Both the position numbers and the translations under genes were made by a program. Positions 23,910 through 35,714 of a stretch of DNA of 64,000 nucleotides are shown one piece after another. Where the stretch lies: positions 2,058,501 through 2,122,500 of the forward strand of contig OX327696.1 of assembly GCA_946807835.1 (NCBI GenBank), read 5' to 3'. The notes under the pieces are model-generated. The model saw only the letters and a program-made list of their open reading frames with translations, did not search any database and was not told where the DNA came from. Each line of letters begins with the position of its first letter. Positions within the stretch are counted from its first letter, which is position 1. This DNA is from Ailanthus altissimus. Lineage: Eukaryota > Streptophyta > Magnoliopsida > Sapindales > Simaroubaceae.

Positions 23910-26900
23910 TTAATTAGTTGCCCTGGCCCCAGCATCATTCAGAAACTTCGTTCTAATCTTCTTGAGTGTTGCAACAGCATCCATCATATTTATCCTTTCC
24001 CCGGGAGACTCCATGCAACAATCCAAAGCCAAATCCAAGATGCTTAATAAACAATCTATTCTGGCAGCAAAATCTCTCTCCTCCCGCAGCAAATTGACAT
24101 CCACAACTTGAGTGAATCCATCAGGCAGTGACTCCTTCACCCATTGCTTTAAACTCACTTCTCCAGCAAACATTTCATCTGTAGGCTTCTTTCTTACGAA
24201 AGTTTCCATTAGTAAAACACCATAACTGTAGACATCACCGCTTGTTGAAACAATTCCCCCCGATCCATACTCTACATTGTTTAGTCAATTCATCATAAAA
24301 ACAGTCATAAAATAAATGAAATACAAATCATTAAACGCTACATAAACACAGAGACATACACGAAAATTCCCAAATTCAAAATCCGAGCTTAATATGTCAA
24401 CGTCCAACTCTTTGTATAGAATGTTAAACCATTAGTATAAAAAGCGTAACTTTCAGAAAATTGAACGTCGTATTTTAATACAAGTAGACGTAACAATACA
24501 TACATATATATATATATATATATAAGTGGGAACAATACCTGGTGCCATATACCCGATGGTAGCCATTGTTATGGTTTGAGTCCACGTATCACCTTCACCT
24601 AGGAGTTTGGCAATGCCAAAATCACCCACATGTGCAACCATATTTTCATCCAAGAGAATATTGCTAGGCTTCAAATCACAATGAATCACAAGTGTTGAAA
24701 GACCGTGATGGAGATACTCAAGAGCCAACGCCACGTCTATCATTATATTAAACCTCTCCAGGATGTCTAGAAAATAATTGTGGGAGTACAACCATTTCTC
24801 AAGACTACCATTAGGCATAAACTCAAGTACCAATGCTTTGAAATCAATATTACAGCAGCTACTGAAGATTTTGATGAGATTGCGATGGCGAATATTGCGC
24901 AGTACTTCACATTCAGAGTCAAAACTCCTAAGTACTCTCTCTAGTTGCGAATTGAAAACCTTGACTGCAACATTAGTCCCATCTGAAAGTATCCCTTTGT
25001 ATACTGATCCGAAACTACCTATTCCAAGCAAGTTACTTTCGCTAAATCCATCTGTTGCTCGTTGTATTTCCAGATATGAAATTCTTCTCAATGTTGCTAG
25101 TGGTAAGAGATCTGGATGAGTCACAGTATTTACACTCCTGTTTCGACATCTCATGAATATGACAATGACAATCACTATCAATAAAGTTGACATGGAGGGA
25201 GGTAAAATGGACTTCAATAACTGTGTACTGACTTTCTTAGATCGTTTTATGGAGACATCCTTGCAAGGTTGGACTTGTAACCGTGGTGAACCACAAAGTG
25301 CATAATTCCGGATAAATGATTGAGCTGAGAAGTTTCTGAAAGGTCCACCGGTAGGAATCTCTCCTTCTAACATATTGACAGACACATTAAAGTATTTGAG
25401 ATATGACAGTGCCTCCAATGACTTGGGAATTTCACCAGAGAGATCGTTGCTTGACAGATCCAAGGACTCCAGACTTCTTAAACCGCCAAGCAACTCTGGG
25501 ATACGGCCTTGAAATCTATTACTCGACAAAGATAAAGTAACTAGATCTTTAAGATCGCTAATGCTGAATGGAATGTCACCTGATAACTGATTCCTTGATA
25601 AATCAAGATTTGTCAAGACATTCAAATTTTGTATGTCTGAACTGAGAGAACCAGTTAAAGAATTTGATGACATGTTCACTTCCAAAATATACTTAAGAGT
25701 CCATAAGGATGACGGTATACTAGAAGTGAGTTTGTTGTAGCCTAAGTAGAGCTCTCTTAGAGATGTCAAATTTGCCAGGCACGTAGGTATTGGTCCGGAG
25801 AGATTATTGACATCTAACCATAATCCATACAAGCCCTTCAGGTGGCAAAGATCATCAGAAATGGATCCTTGTAAATTATTACCAGAGAGATCTAAACCTT
25901 GTAGGTTCTGTAATCTTCCTATCGTTGCTGGAATAGTACCATTCAAGTCATTGTTGAAGATGCTTAAAACTACCAAGCTTTGCAAATTACCAATTTCTAT
26001 AGGGATGCTGCCTTTGAATTTGCAATCGTATGCAAAAAAATACTGGAGAGATGTAGAGATATTCCCAATTGAAGGTGGAAGGATTCCATATAATGGGTTA
26101 GAGAATAAGCCTAGATATGTTAGTTCTCTGCAATTTGTTAAAGAAGAGAGAAAGCTCCACTCTGCCGTAGATGATTCAGTGGTCAAATTATTTGACCCAA
26201 GGCCAAGCCAACGGAGGAGTCTCAAGTTACCAAATGTATTTGGAATATGGCCAGAAAATGAGTTTTCACCAAATTCTAGGAAAGTTAGCTTAGAAGCATT
26301 GGAGATGGAGTGAGGGATTCTTCCGCTAAGTTTATTTTTTGCTGCACCAAGGCTCTCGAGGTTCGGAAGCCAATGACCGATGTTTAATGGCAAATAACCT
26401 GAGAGCTCATTCTCATGTACAAGAATGGCTTTTATGGTTGAAATATTGAAGATTGTGGGTGGAATGGGACCAGTTAAACTATTGCCGCCAAGATGTAAGT
26501 ACTCTAGATTCTGCAGATTGCCAATCTCATGTGGAATTTCACCTGCCAAAATGAGAATATTGAAGCACAAAAGTTTATGTAATTCCTAATGTTTACCAAA
26601 TCTCAATAAAAATATTTTTTAATATATATATATATATGTCAAATTTAATAGACTAATGGTCAAAAGTTTCATGAAGAAATATGAAATATGATAAATACAT
26701 GTTATATAATAGATATATATATTAAATTAAAATTCATTGTTATACAAATATGCAATATTATTATTAGACATGTATATATATATATATATATATTATATTT
26801 TATTAGCCATAGATATAATACATATATGTGTATGTATGTGTGGATGTACGTTTGTATAATATATTGTGTTGGTCATGAAATTGATATGCATGTTTGTATC

Positions 26901-29900
26901 TACGTATATATGTATATGATATTTTATTGGCAATGGAATTGATATATATGTATATATGATTGTGCGTGCGTGTATGTATGTATTATATATACTATGTTGT
27001 ATCAGCCATAGAATTGATATGTAGGTATGTATGTATTTATGTATATGATATTTTATTGGCCATGAAATTGATATGTTTATATGTATGTATGTATGTATGT
27101 ATGTATATTATATTATTTTTGCAATGGAATTTGATATATTTGTATGTTTATGATATTTTATTTGCCATGGAATTCATATGTATGTAAGTGCGTGTGTGTA
27201 TATATGTATGTATGTATGTATATTATATTGTATTGGTCATAGAATTGATATGCAAGTATGTATGCATGTATGTATGTATGTATATGATATTTTATTGGCC
27301 ATGAAATAAATATGTATGTGTGCATATGTATATGTATGTATGTATATTATGTTCTATAGGCCGTAGAATTGATATGTAGGTATGTATGTATGTATATATG
27401 TATATGTTATTTTATTGGCCATAGAATTTATATGTTTGTATGTATGTATGTATGTATGTATGTATAGCATAGTATTTTTTTGGCCATGAAATTAATATGT
27501 AGGTATGAATGTATACATGTAGATGATATTTTATTTGCCAAAGAAGTAATACGTATGTATGTATGTATATGTGTGTGCATGTGTGTGTATATGTATCTAT
27601 GTCTATTATATTGCTTTGGTCATAGAATTGATATGCAAGTTTGTAAAATTAGTATACATGTATATGATATTTTTTTCTCCATGGAATTGATATGTATGCA
27701 TATATGTTTGTGCATGTGTGTATGATTGTATGTATCTATGTATATGATATTTTATTGGCCATGAAATTGATATTTATGCATGCATGTATGTATGTATGTA
27801 TGTATGTAAGTATGTGTGGATATATATGCATGCCTATTATATTGTTTTGGCCATGGAATGATATGTAGGTATATATGTATGTATATATGTATATAATATT
27901 TTATTGGCCATAGAATTGATACATATGTATATGTGCGTGTGTATGTATGTATGTATGAATGTATATATATATGTATTATATTTTATTGGGCTATGTATAT
28001 ATGTATGTATATGTATTATATTTTATTGGGTTATGTATGTATGTATGTATGTATATATGTATTATATTTTATTGGCCTATGTATGTATGTATGTATATAT
28101 ATGTGTATGTATTATATTATCTTGAATTGGCTATAGAATTGATATGTAGGTATGTATGTATATATGTATATGATATTTTATTGGTCATGGAATTAATGTC
28201 TATATGTATGTATGTATGTATATGTATATGCATATGTATATGATATTTTATTAGCCACAGAATTGGTATGTATTTATGTGTGCATGTGTGTATGTATGTA
28301 TATTATATTTTCTTGGTTATGAAAATAATATGCATGTATTTATGTATATATACGTATTATATTGTATTGTGTGTGTATGTATGTATATTCTCAGTTCAAG
28401 ATTTAAGATTTAGGGGTATTAGGTTTAAAGTTCACAATTCAAGGTTTACAGTTTAAAGATTTAGAGTTTAGGAGTTTAGGGTTCATGGTTATTTAAATTC
28501 AGGCACAAATCTATGAACCCAAAATTTTGAATTCAAAACCCTAAACCCAAAACTCCTGAACCCTAAATGCAAAACCATTAAACTCTGAACCTTTAATTGT
28601 AAATCGTAAACTACATATAGCTAAATTATAAACTTTGAACCCCTAAATTCTAAACCATGATGATATGAGCAACATTAAAAGAAAAACAACACCAAAATAA
28701 ATATTATTTTAGTATAATTATATATATAATAATTAAAAATACAAAATATTGAATAACATATCAAATACAAAAATTAATTAAGAAATAAAATAAATCTTAA
28801 TATAAACATATATTAATGATAAAAAATGAAATTATTAATTTTATAAAAGGTTTTTTTAAATTGCTACGTAGAGCTAAGCAAATTATTAATTGAATACCTC
28901 AGTACAAGTTTTATAATTATTAAATATACACTTTTAAAATTATTTATGTTATAAGTTTTATGATAACTTAAGAATATATTCCACATTTGTTTACTGCATG
29001 ATTTGTTTTACGCTATTTACCCTCTTTTAAGTCCACAACTGATAGTCAACTTCGATACCCTCTTTAAGTCCGCAACTGTATGCCATGTATAAAATGAAGG
29101 ATAAAACAATTGATGATAACAGCATAAAATTAGAAGACACATCATCAGAACGTAATAATACTTTGGTATATGAAGCATTTAAGGATATGAGAGCGCATAA
29201 TTTTCATTTGATTTCAAAATTTTATTTGTAGCCTAATGTTTCAGCAATCTGGTCCGTAAGCATGAATCAGATGCATTAAAATTAATAAGGTCCTTGAGAA
29301 ATCGTCCTCTTCATCTCCATATTTATGAGCGTTGATATACTCATCCATTGAGGATTACAATGATAAAATTTAGATTTACTATTAGGAGAAGCAATCCATA
29401 TTAATCAATTGCATTAAAACAATGTCAAAACTCCAGCAAAATTAAAATCAAAGATTATCATCTTTCATTTTTGATTGATATAGACATGTATGATTAGATA
29501 ATATCGTTGTAAAATAAATTTTAAATTGCAAGTTTATAGATTGGGACATACCTGTGAGGAAATTTTCTGCAATATCGAAATACTGGAGTGAAGTGCAGTT
29601 CTTGATGTTCTTTGGAATAGATCCGCTGATGTCATTACCATACAGACTAAGATGTTCAATTATTGGAAGGCCGCGACACAAATCCACTGGAATAGGTCCA
29701 AATAGGCTATTGTTTGCAAGATAAATCAATTTCGAAGAAGAAATATTGAAAATAGTGGATGGAATGGGACCTGTAAATTCAATATGCAAACCCGCAAGTC
29801 TTTATCAAACTTACAAGAATGCTTTGCTAATAATTATGGAATTGTGACTACTAATAAGATGCCTTAATATTATGTTTCTGAGCAGATGTTATTGCATCTC

Positions 29901-31231
29901 GTAGTTAAAAACTGGCAGACATGCAAAATACACAAATAAGCACCCGTGTGTATTTTATATGTATAAATCTAAAGATGAGTTATATTTATGGGTGTCCTTA
30001 CACTGTCAGGTTTAAAAATCAAAACTAACCTTTAAGTTTTTTAAAATAGTCTTCAATGTCTTTACCTTAACAAAATTTTGTTAAAATAAATATAAACCTA
30101 AAAAATGTCTAATATTCCCTTCGTTATAATGGTTGAAAACTCAATTGACAAAATGTCAATTTAACATGAATTTTTAAGAATAAAATATTAATACTTTTCT
30201 TATATAGTATTATTAAAAATTTGACACCTAGCACATAAGAAGAAAAAATGTAAAGAAAATATAAAAATTAAATTTATCTTTTCATTTGATTTTCAATTCT
30301 TCTAAAACTTTTAACAAAGTAGAATCATACCTTTGAGGTTGTTGTTAGAAAGAACCAAATACACAAGCTTACTCAAATTTCCAATATTTTCAGGTATGCC
30401 TCCTGTGAACTTATTGTATGCCAAAGACAAATTTTTAAGCTCCCTGCAGTCGCCGAAACTTCTCGGAAGCTGGCCAGAAAATTCATTAAAAGATAAAGAG
30501 AGTGATTCAAGTTTTGGAAGGCGATTACATAAACCATCCGGCAGACTGCCAGATAGGCTATTGATCCCAAATTTAATAACTTGCAATGAAGAAATATTGA
30601 AGATGGCAGAGGGTATAGATCCTGAAAGCTGGTTGTGTGCCATAGCTAATACTTTCAAATTGGAAAGCTTCGCAATCTCCGATGGAATATTGCCTTCAAT
30701 AAAATTGTAGCTTAACTCCAAGACTTCCAGTTTTGATAGGTTGAAAAGAGATAGTGGGATCTTTCCTGTGAACTTGTTATTATAAAGACCAAGGAATCGT
30801 AGTTTGGATAAGAGACCAATCCATGTTGGAAATCTCCCACTTATGTTATTGTAATTGAAGCTAATGCTTCTCAGCCGGTGCAGTTGCCCCAATTCATCTG
30901 GCAGATGGCCATGGAAATTGTTGCCAGTAATATTGAGATACACTAGGAATGAGAGATTTCCAAGATGTGGAGGAATGGTACCTCCCAGACTCATATATGA
31001 AAGATTCAAGGCTCTGACTCTTTGGTGGCGAGCATCACAAGAAATGCCAACCCAGTTGCATACTGGATTAGAAACGGACCAATTGTTTGCCAAGAAGCTG
31101 TGACGATCAGAAGTGATATATGTTTTGAATGAAAGAAGTGCAGATTGATCAGTTGTTAAGTTTTTTGCAGCCATGACAACACTGAAACATCGAAAAAGCA
31201 ACAGTACTGAAACAATGTAGAATGAGCACAT
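23910..31231 (-). CDS. LRR-XII receptor-like serine/threonine kinase (FLS2/EFR/Xa21-like class)
   Basis: Plasma-membrane receptor kinase. Known members of the class sense microbial peptides. Inferred minus-strand exons are 30331-31231, 29552-29770, 24539-26542 and 23910-24271, all phase 1 with GT/AG borders and frame kept throughout, giving about 1161 residues. Exon 1 starts with a hydrophobic signal peptide, then an LRR N-cap (DQSALLSFK, NWVGISCD) and LRRs. Exon 2 encodes three LRRs. Exon 3 encodes about 16 more LRRs, a transmembrane run (STLLIVIVIVIFM, about 25150-25190) and most of the kinase: GIGSFGSVYKG, VAVKVF lysine, HCDLKPSN and DFGIAK. Exon 4 supplies the rest after APE. HCD instead of HRD marks a non-RD kinase, typical of immune receptors. 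No stop or frameshift was seen. Intron 2 is 3 kb and full of repeats. Ligand unknown. Confidence 0.93.
26810..28370. repeat. TATG-rich compound minisatellite in receptor-kinase intron 2
   Basis: Runs of (TATG)n alternate with a conserved spacer of the form ATTTTATTGGCCATGGAATTG, varying to GTATTGGTCATAGAATTG. This gives a higher-order array of roughly 60-120 bp units over about 1.5 kb. The open frames across it are by-products of the repeat and carry no protein signature. Confidence 0.9.
28382..28650. repeat. Degenerate telomere-like fold-back in receptor-kinase intron 2
   Basis: The left part carries TTTAGGGTT-like words (GGAGTTTAGGGTTCATGG). The right part carries the complement (AACCCTAAACCC, ACTCCTGAACCCTAAA). 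They lie head to head with a short centre around 28490-28510. Plant telomeres are TTTAGGG repeats. This is degenerate and internal, so it is not a working telomere. Confidence 0.7.
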
Positions 31232-33760
31232 TTTGGTCTCCTTGGTAAGAACTTGAAGAAAAAATTTAGATAATATATTCTAACTTCAACTCTTATGTAG
31301 TTGGGAGATTAGGTCACTGGTCAAATGGTAGCTTACTAATACAAATTTAATTTTTTAAAATTAAATTTTGGGATATTTTAATTTTTTAAATATTTAATAA
31401 AAAAGTTCAATCATTTTTAATTTAATATAGATTTAATTTAACTAATTCAATCATTTTTTGGGCCCTTTGGTTGCAAGTAAAAAATTAGCTTGTTGTTCCA
31501 TCAAAAAATAATTCAAGTATTAAAAAAAAAACTAGATTTAACTTTTAAAATTATTTAATTATTTAAACAACTTTAAATTAAAGAGGAAAAACCGAACCAT
31601 TAATGCCTTATTGATATCCATCTAACACGCATTAAGTGACTGAATTCAACATCAACGTCAATGAAACTTTCTTGCCATTACTCATTTTTTTTTATAGTGG
31701 CGGAAAGAGAAGACCTTGACTTGCAAGTTGCAACTCATTAGGGTTAGACATAATTATTTTAATACTTTAAATTTATTTGGGTTGATCCATATGTTAGTGG
31801 CCTATTTCCTAAAAGGTGCAATCAGCCCCAGACAACCCAACTTTCAAAGGAATCGGCCAACTTCAGAACCAAGCTTATCTCTTTGAAGCAAAAATTTTAA
31901 AAAATATTTTAGACCCAACAATTTAATCTATCAACTCAAAAATTCCCTAATAAGCTGTATATATTTTAGAAAGATGGAAATGAACTAAATTATGAGTTTC
32001 ATTTTAATTTTTATTGATTACTCACCGTTTAGCATAAAAAAAAAATATACCTATAAGTCAATAAGTCCTACTTAAATCTTTCTATTCAATTAAAGTTCTA
32101 TTAACAAATTTAAACTCTCTTTAATTCGAGAACTCATGCATCAAGAATTTGAAAAAGGATTAGGATTCTTTATTTAGAAAAAGGCTTCAATATTTGTTTG
32201 TGGCATTTATTCAATATTTGATATTCTTATATTCTCAACTCCATACATTCAACAAATAATATATAAACCTATTTGCTCGTGTATATGTTTTGGTAACTGA
32301 TAAAGCATTGAACACATTTTGGTTTCTATGGTAAGAACTTGAAGAAAAAATTGAGATAATATATTCCAAGTGTAGCTTACTAACTTTCCTTACATGAGAA
32401 AAATAAGTTCTAGTTTCATAGTTAGAGAAGACGATATATTTTGTTTCTCATTATAGTGAAGGATAGCTTGAGATTCGATGTAGGTCAAAGTTATCAAAAG
32501 GCACCTTCAAAGTTCTATTTCAAATTAATCTCTAGAAAAAAAAAAAATTAATTTCAGAATGGCCTCATGGGTTGCCACTTCCCTTCTGAAATTAAATCAA
32601 CTGAGGTTTTGAGGTATACATGTAATTACCTAGTGATGGGATGAATTTTTTTTGTTTAACTAATTCTTAAGACTTTTTGCTTGTTCAGTTTGAATTTTTT
32701 TTTTTTTAATTTTTTTAAATTTAAATGTTGAATGTAACTTAATTTAACAAACTCAAATTTTCAATATTTTTTAATTTTGTAAATATTTAACAAAAATTTC
32801 CAATCATTTATAATTTAATAGAAATTTAATTTAACTAACTCAAATCATTTTTAGGGCCTTCGGGTTGCAAGTAAAAACTTAGTTTGTTGTTCCATAAAAA
32901 TTTTATTCTATTAAAAAAAAAAACCAAACATGTAGATTTAACATTTAAAATTATTTAACTTTTTAAACAATTTAAATTTAAGAGGAATATTTACTCTAGC
33001 CCTCAGTCATCTAATACGCATAGACTTGATTCAACATCAACGTCAACGTCAACAAATTTTTCTTTGTTGTTAAACAACCATTAAGTGATTGAGTCAAAAT
33101 CAACGTTAATGAAACTTTCTCCGCTTAAATATGAGAATTTTTTTTTTTTGACGAGTAATGTTTTTAAATGGTATTTTATAATTTTATTTTAAATTGATGT
33201 GTTCAATAATTATTAAATAATAGAGTAGTGTAATTTTTAAAATAATATATTATATTATTATATTATTTAATAATTATTTGACATATTATTTAAAATAAAA
33301 AAATTTAAGATATTATTTAAATTATTCTTTTATTGATATGTTCTTTAATCCTCAGGCCATTTAACACTTTTTAAATAAATTTTATTGATAAATAATGTTA
33401 CATTTAAATAACATTTTAAAACTTTTAATTTTAAAAAATGTGTAAAGTAATTTTTAAATGGTGAAATGATATAACTTTTAAAATTATATTATTATATTAT
33501 TTTATTTCTCAATAATTATTATAATGTATTATTTAAATTTTTTAAAATAAAAATTTAGACTACCAATTAAAAATTTTAACATTATTTTTTTATTGATATA
33601 TACTTTAATTCTCTACCCATCTAATAATAGGCATTCAGTGAATGAAGTCAACGTCAACCATTACTCACAACAGATTCTTGATTCTTTCTGTTGCCATTGC
33701 TCATTTTTTTTATATTAGCGGAAAGAGAAGACCTTGACTTGCAACTCATTCTTATTAATT
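31222..33760. repeat. Duplicated upstream segment of the receptor kinase
   Basis: Sequence around the receptor-kinase start (31222-31290, GAGCACATTTTGGT with GTAAGAACTTGAAGAA) recurs at 32308-32375. The blocks at about 31330-31500 (GGTTGCAAGTAAAAA) recur at about 32720-32900. The block GGAAAGAGAAGACCTTGACT at 31699-31718 recurs at about 33720-33740. The order is conserved, so this is a diverged tandem duplication of roughly 1.1-2 kb with indels. The outer copy keeps the start-site surroundings but no receptor coding sequence. Confidence 0.75.
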
Positions 33761-34557
33761 TATTGCAAAGCTCACTCTCACCTATAAACTGGCTGTCAAC
33801 GTCTATTCAAATTCACATAATCTCTTTTGTTTATTAGAATTTTCTTTGTACATACATTGGATAGTATCATATTTCACTATTTAACTTACAATCATTTGCG
33901 AAAGGTTCTCGATTTCGATATTTTCTTTTTCATTTATTACAATTGTTTGATGGTTCAAAATTTAAAATGCCTTCTTATTTTGAATATACTATCCATTTAA
34001 TAAAGTTAAGACACTACACTCTTATTTTGAATTACAACAACAATAACAAAAACAAACATAAGTTGAAATAAGTGTAGCATATTTTTATTGACTGATCCCA
34101 TTAAAACCGTCTCAACGCACATGTTATATTTTGTATAAATTTTATTGAATGAGTGCATTGATGACATGTTGAGAACATCACCGTTTAAATTGTTTTTGAA
34201 AATGAGATTTTAATTAATGTATCTTTTGTACATTTTTACAAGAGTATCACTATATATATACAAATTAATCATATAAACTCATTTTTGCTGCGTAACATAG
34301 TAGAATATGGCTAAAAAGATAAATAAAAAATAATATTCATGCAGCAGTATATTTGATTTCAATATGTTAGATTATTGTACATCAAGTAGTATTAGTGAGT
34401 TTGCATGATTTATAATAGCAAAAAGTAAAACTATTAAAACATATTAAAAGTTAAAAAAAATAATAAAATAGTTGTTTCTTTTAATGTTTCCTTTTAAATT
34501 CTTCTCTTAGATCTATTTTTTTAATTTTTTTAATTCATCTATGTAAGAGTAATCCCA
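31232..34557. other. 5' flank of the receptor kinase, no gene
   Basis: The presumed promoter region of the minus-strand receptor kinase lies here, followed by AT-rich sequence up to the Mutator-like element. Apart from the duplicated blocks noted separately, there are only poly-A or poly-T tracts and AT-rich low-complexity sequence. A segment at about 31800-31910 also resembles 42770-42880, suggesting a dispersed repeat. Confidence 0.5.
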
Positions 34558-34566
34558 ATTATTTTT
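34558..34566. repeat. 9-bp target-site duplication, left (ATTATTTTT)
   Basis: It is identical to 42680-42688 and lies directly outside the left terminal repeat of the Mutator-like element. Nine bp is the usual duplication for this superfamily. The word is AT-rich, but its position against matching terminal repeats makes chance unlikely. Confidence 0.8.
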
Positions 34567-34846
34567 GAGAAATTTTTCGAATTGACCATTAATTTAATAT
34601 CAATTTTTATTTTAATCGAAGTCAAATATTTTAAATTATACTAACTAAATATATGTTATGTTCATTATTTTACCCTTATTACAATTTTAATAATTTTTGT
34701 TGTTATTTAATTTTTTATTTTATTTTATATAAATTACTTAAGAATATAAATTTTTAAATAATTAAAATTTGAATTAATTATAAAAAGATATTATTTATAA
34801 TAATAATAATAAAAAATAATAATAATAAAAACAGAAGAAATGGTAG

Positions 34847-34925
34847 CTGGGCGCGCGCCCAGGTGTGCACCTAGCGAGCATTTGCTTACTGGGCGCACGT
34901 TTAGGCGCTCGCCCAGCGACCATTT
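34847..34925. repeat. GC-rich palindromic island, left end of the MULE
   Basis: It includes the perfect 16-bp palindrome CTGGGCGCGCGCCCAG (34847-34862). A looser inverted repeat of CTGGGCGCACG and CGCTCGCCCAG follows, in otherwise very AT-rich DNA. It lies about 0.8 kb upstream of the transposase start. Confidence 0.8.
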
Positions 34926-35714
34926 TTTCTGTTTTTTTAATAAATAAATTTAAAAATAAAATAAATAATTATATATAAATATTACTTATATATAAATATA
35001 TATAAACCATCCTAATTTTATATTTTTTTTCTTTTATTATCCCTCACAATATCATCTCTCGTTTTATTCTCAAATCTTAGATCTGTTGCGTTTTATTCTC
35101 AAAATTTGTAGATCTGCTCTCAAAACTCATATCATCTCTCGTTTCATTTTTTTGTGAAGATCTAAAGATTCAGACCGAAGAAAAATAGCTGAAGTTAAAA
35201 AAAACGAGTAAGGTTTTTTTTATTTTAATTAATAGTATTATTTATATTTATTGAAATAAACGTAATGGATGAAAAGTAATGAATAGATGATTAAACTCGA
35301 TTATTGAGACAGTGCTTGCACATATAGCTGTTATGCCTGAGTTGTGGTTGCGCGTGGCTGTATATGTAGTTGTTGCTGACCGTTGATTAGTGTGCGTCTG
35401 CACGTGGCTACACATGTAGTTGTTGTTGGCCACCATCTTGTGCGCGCACCAGTCGCAACAAGGTGCTCATGTACAACAGTCATGATGAGCACCGAATGTG
35501 ACAAGGTGCTCATGCGCACCACCGCAACATTGTAATACCAACACCAAATAGCTCTCGTTTTTTCTGAACTTGCATATTATATTTATTTTATATATTTAAA
35601 ATAAAAATATATTTTATATATATAAATAGTTATATATTCAATTATATTTTTTTAATTTAATTTATATATAATTAAATTACAATTATGTTATATTTTTTTC
35701 AAGTGACATTGATT

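Noticed and set aside
26688..28456. Several overlapping open frames rich in Tyr, Met, Cys and Val
   Set aside because: They are products of the TATG-type array inside an intron. The sequence has no stops only because of its repeat composition.
35248..35522. Minus-strand ORFs rich in Thr/His/Cys just upstream of the transposase
   Set aside because: They overlap the MULE transposase leader and arise from a TG/CA-rich repeat (TTGTTG, GTGCGC). No domain is visible.
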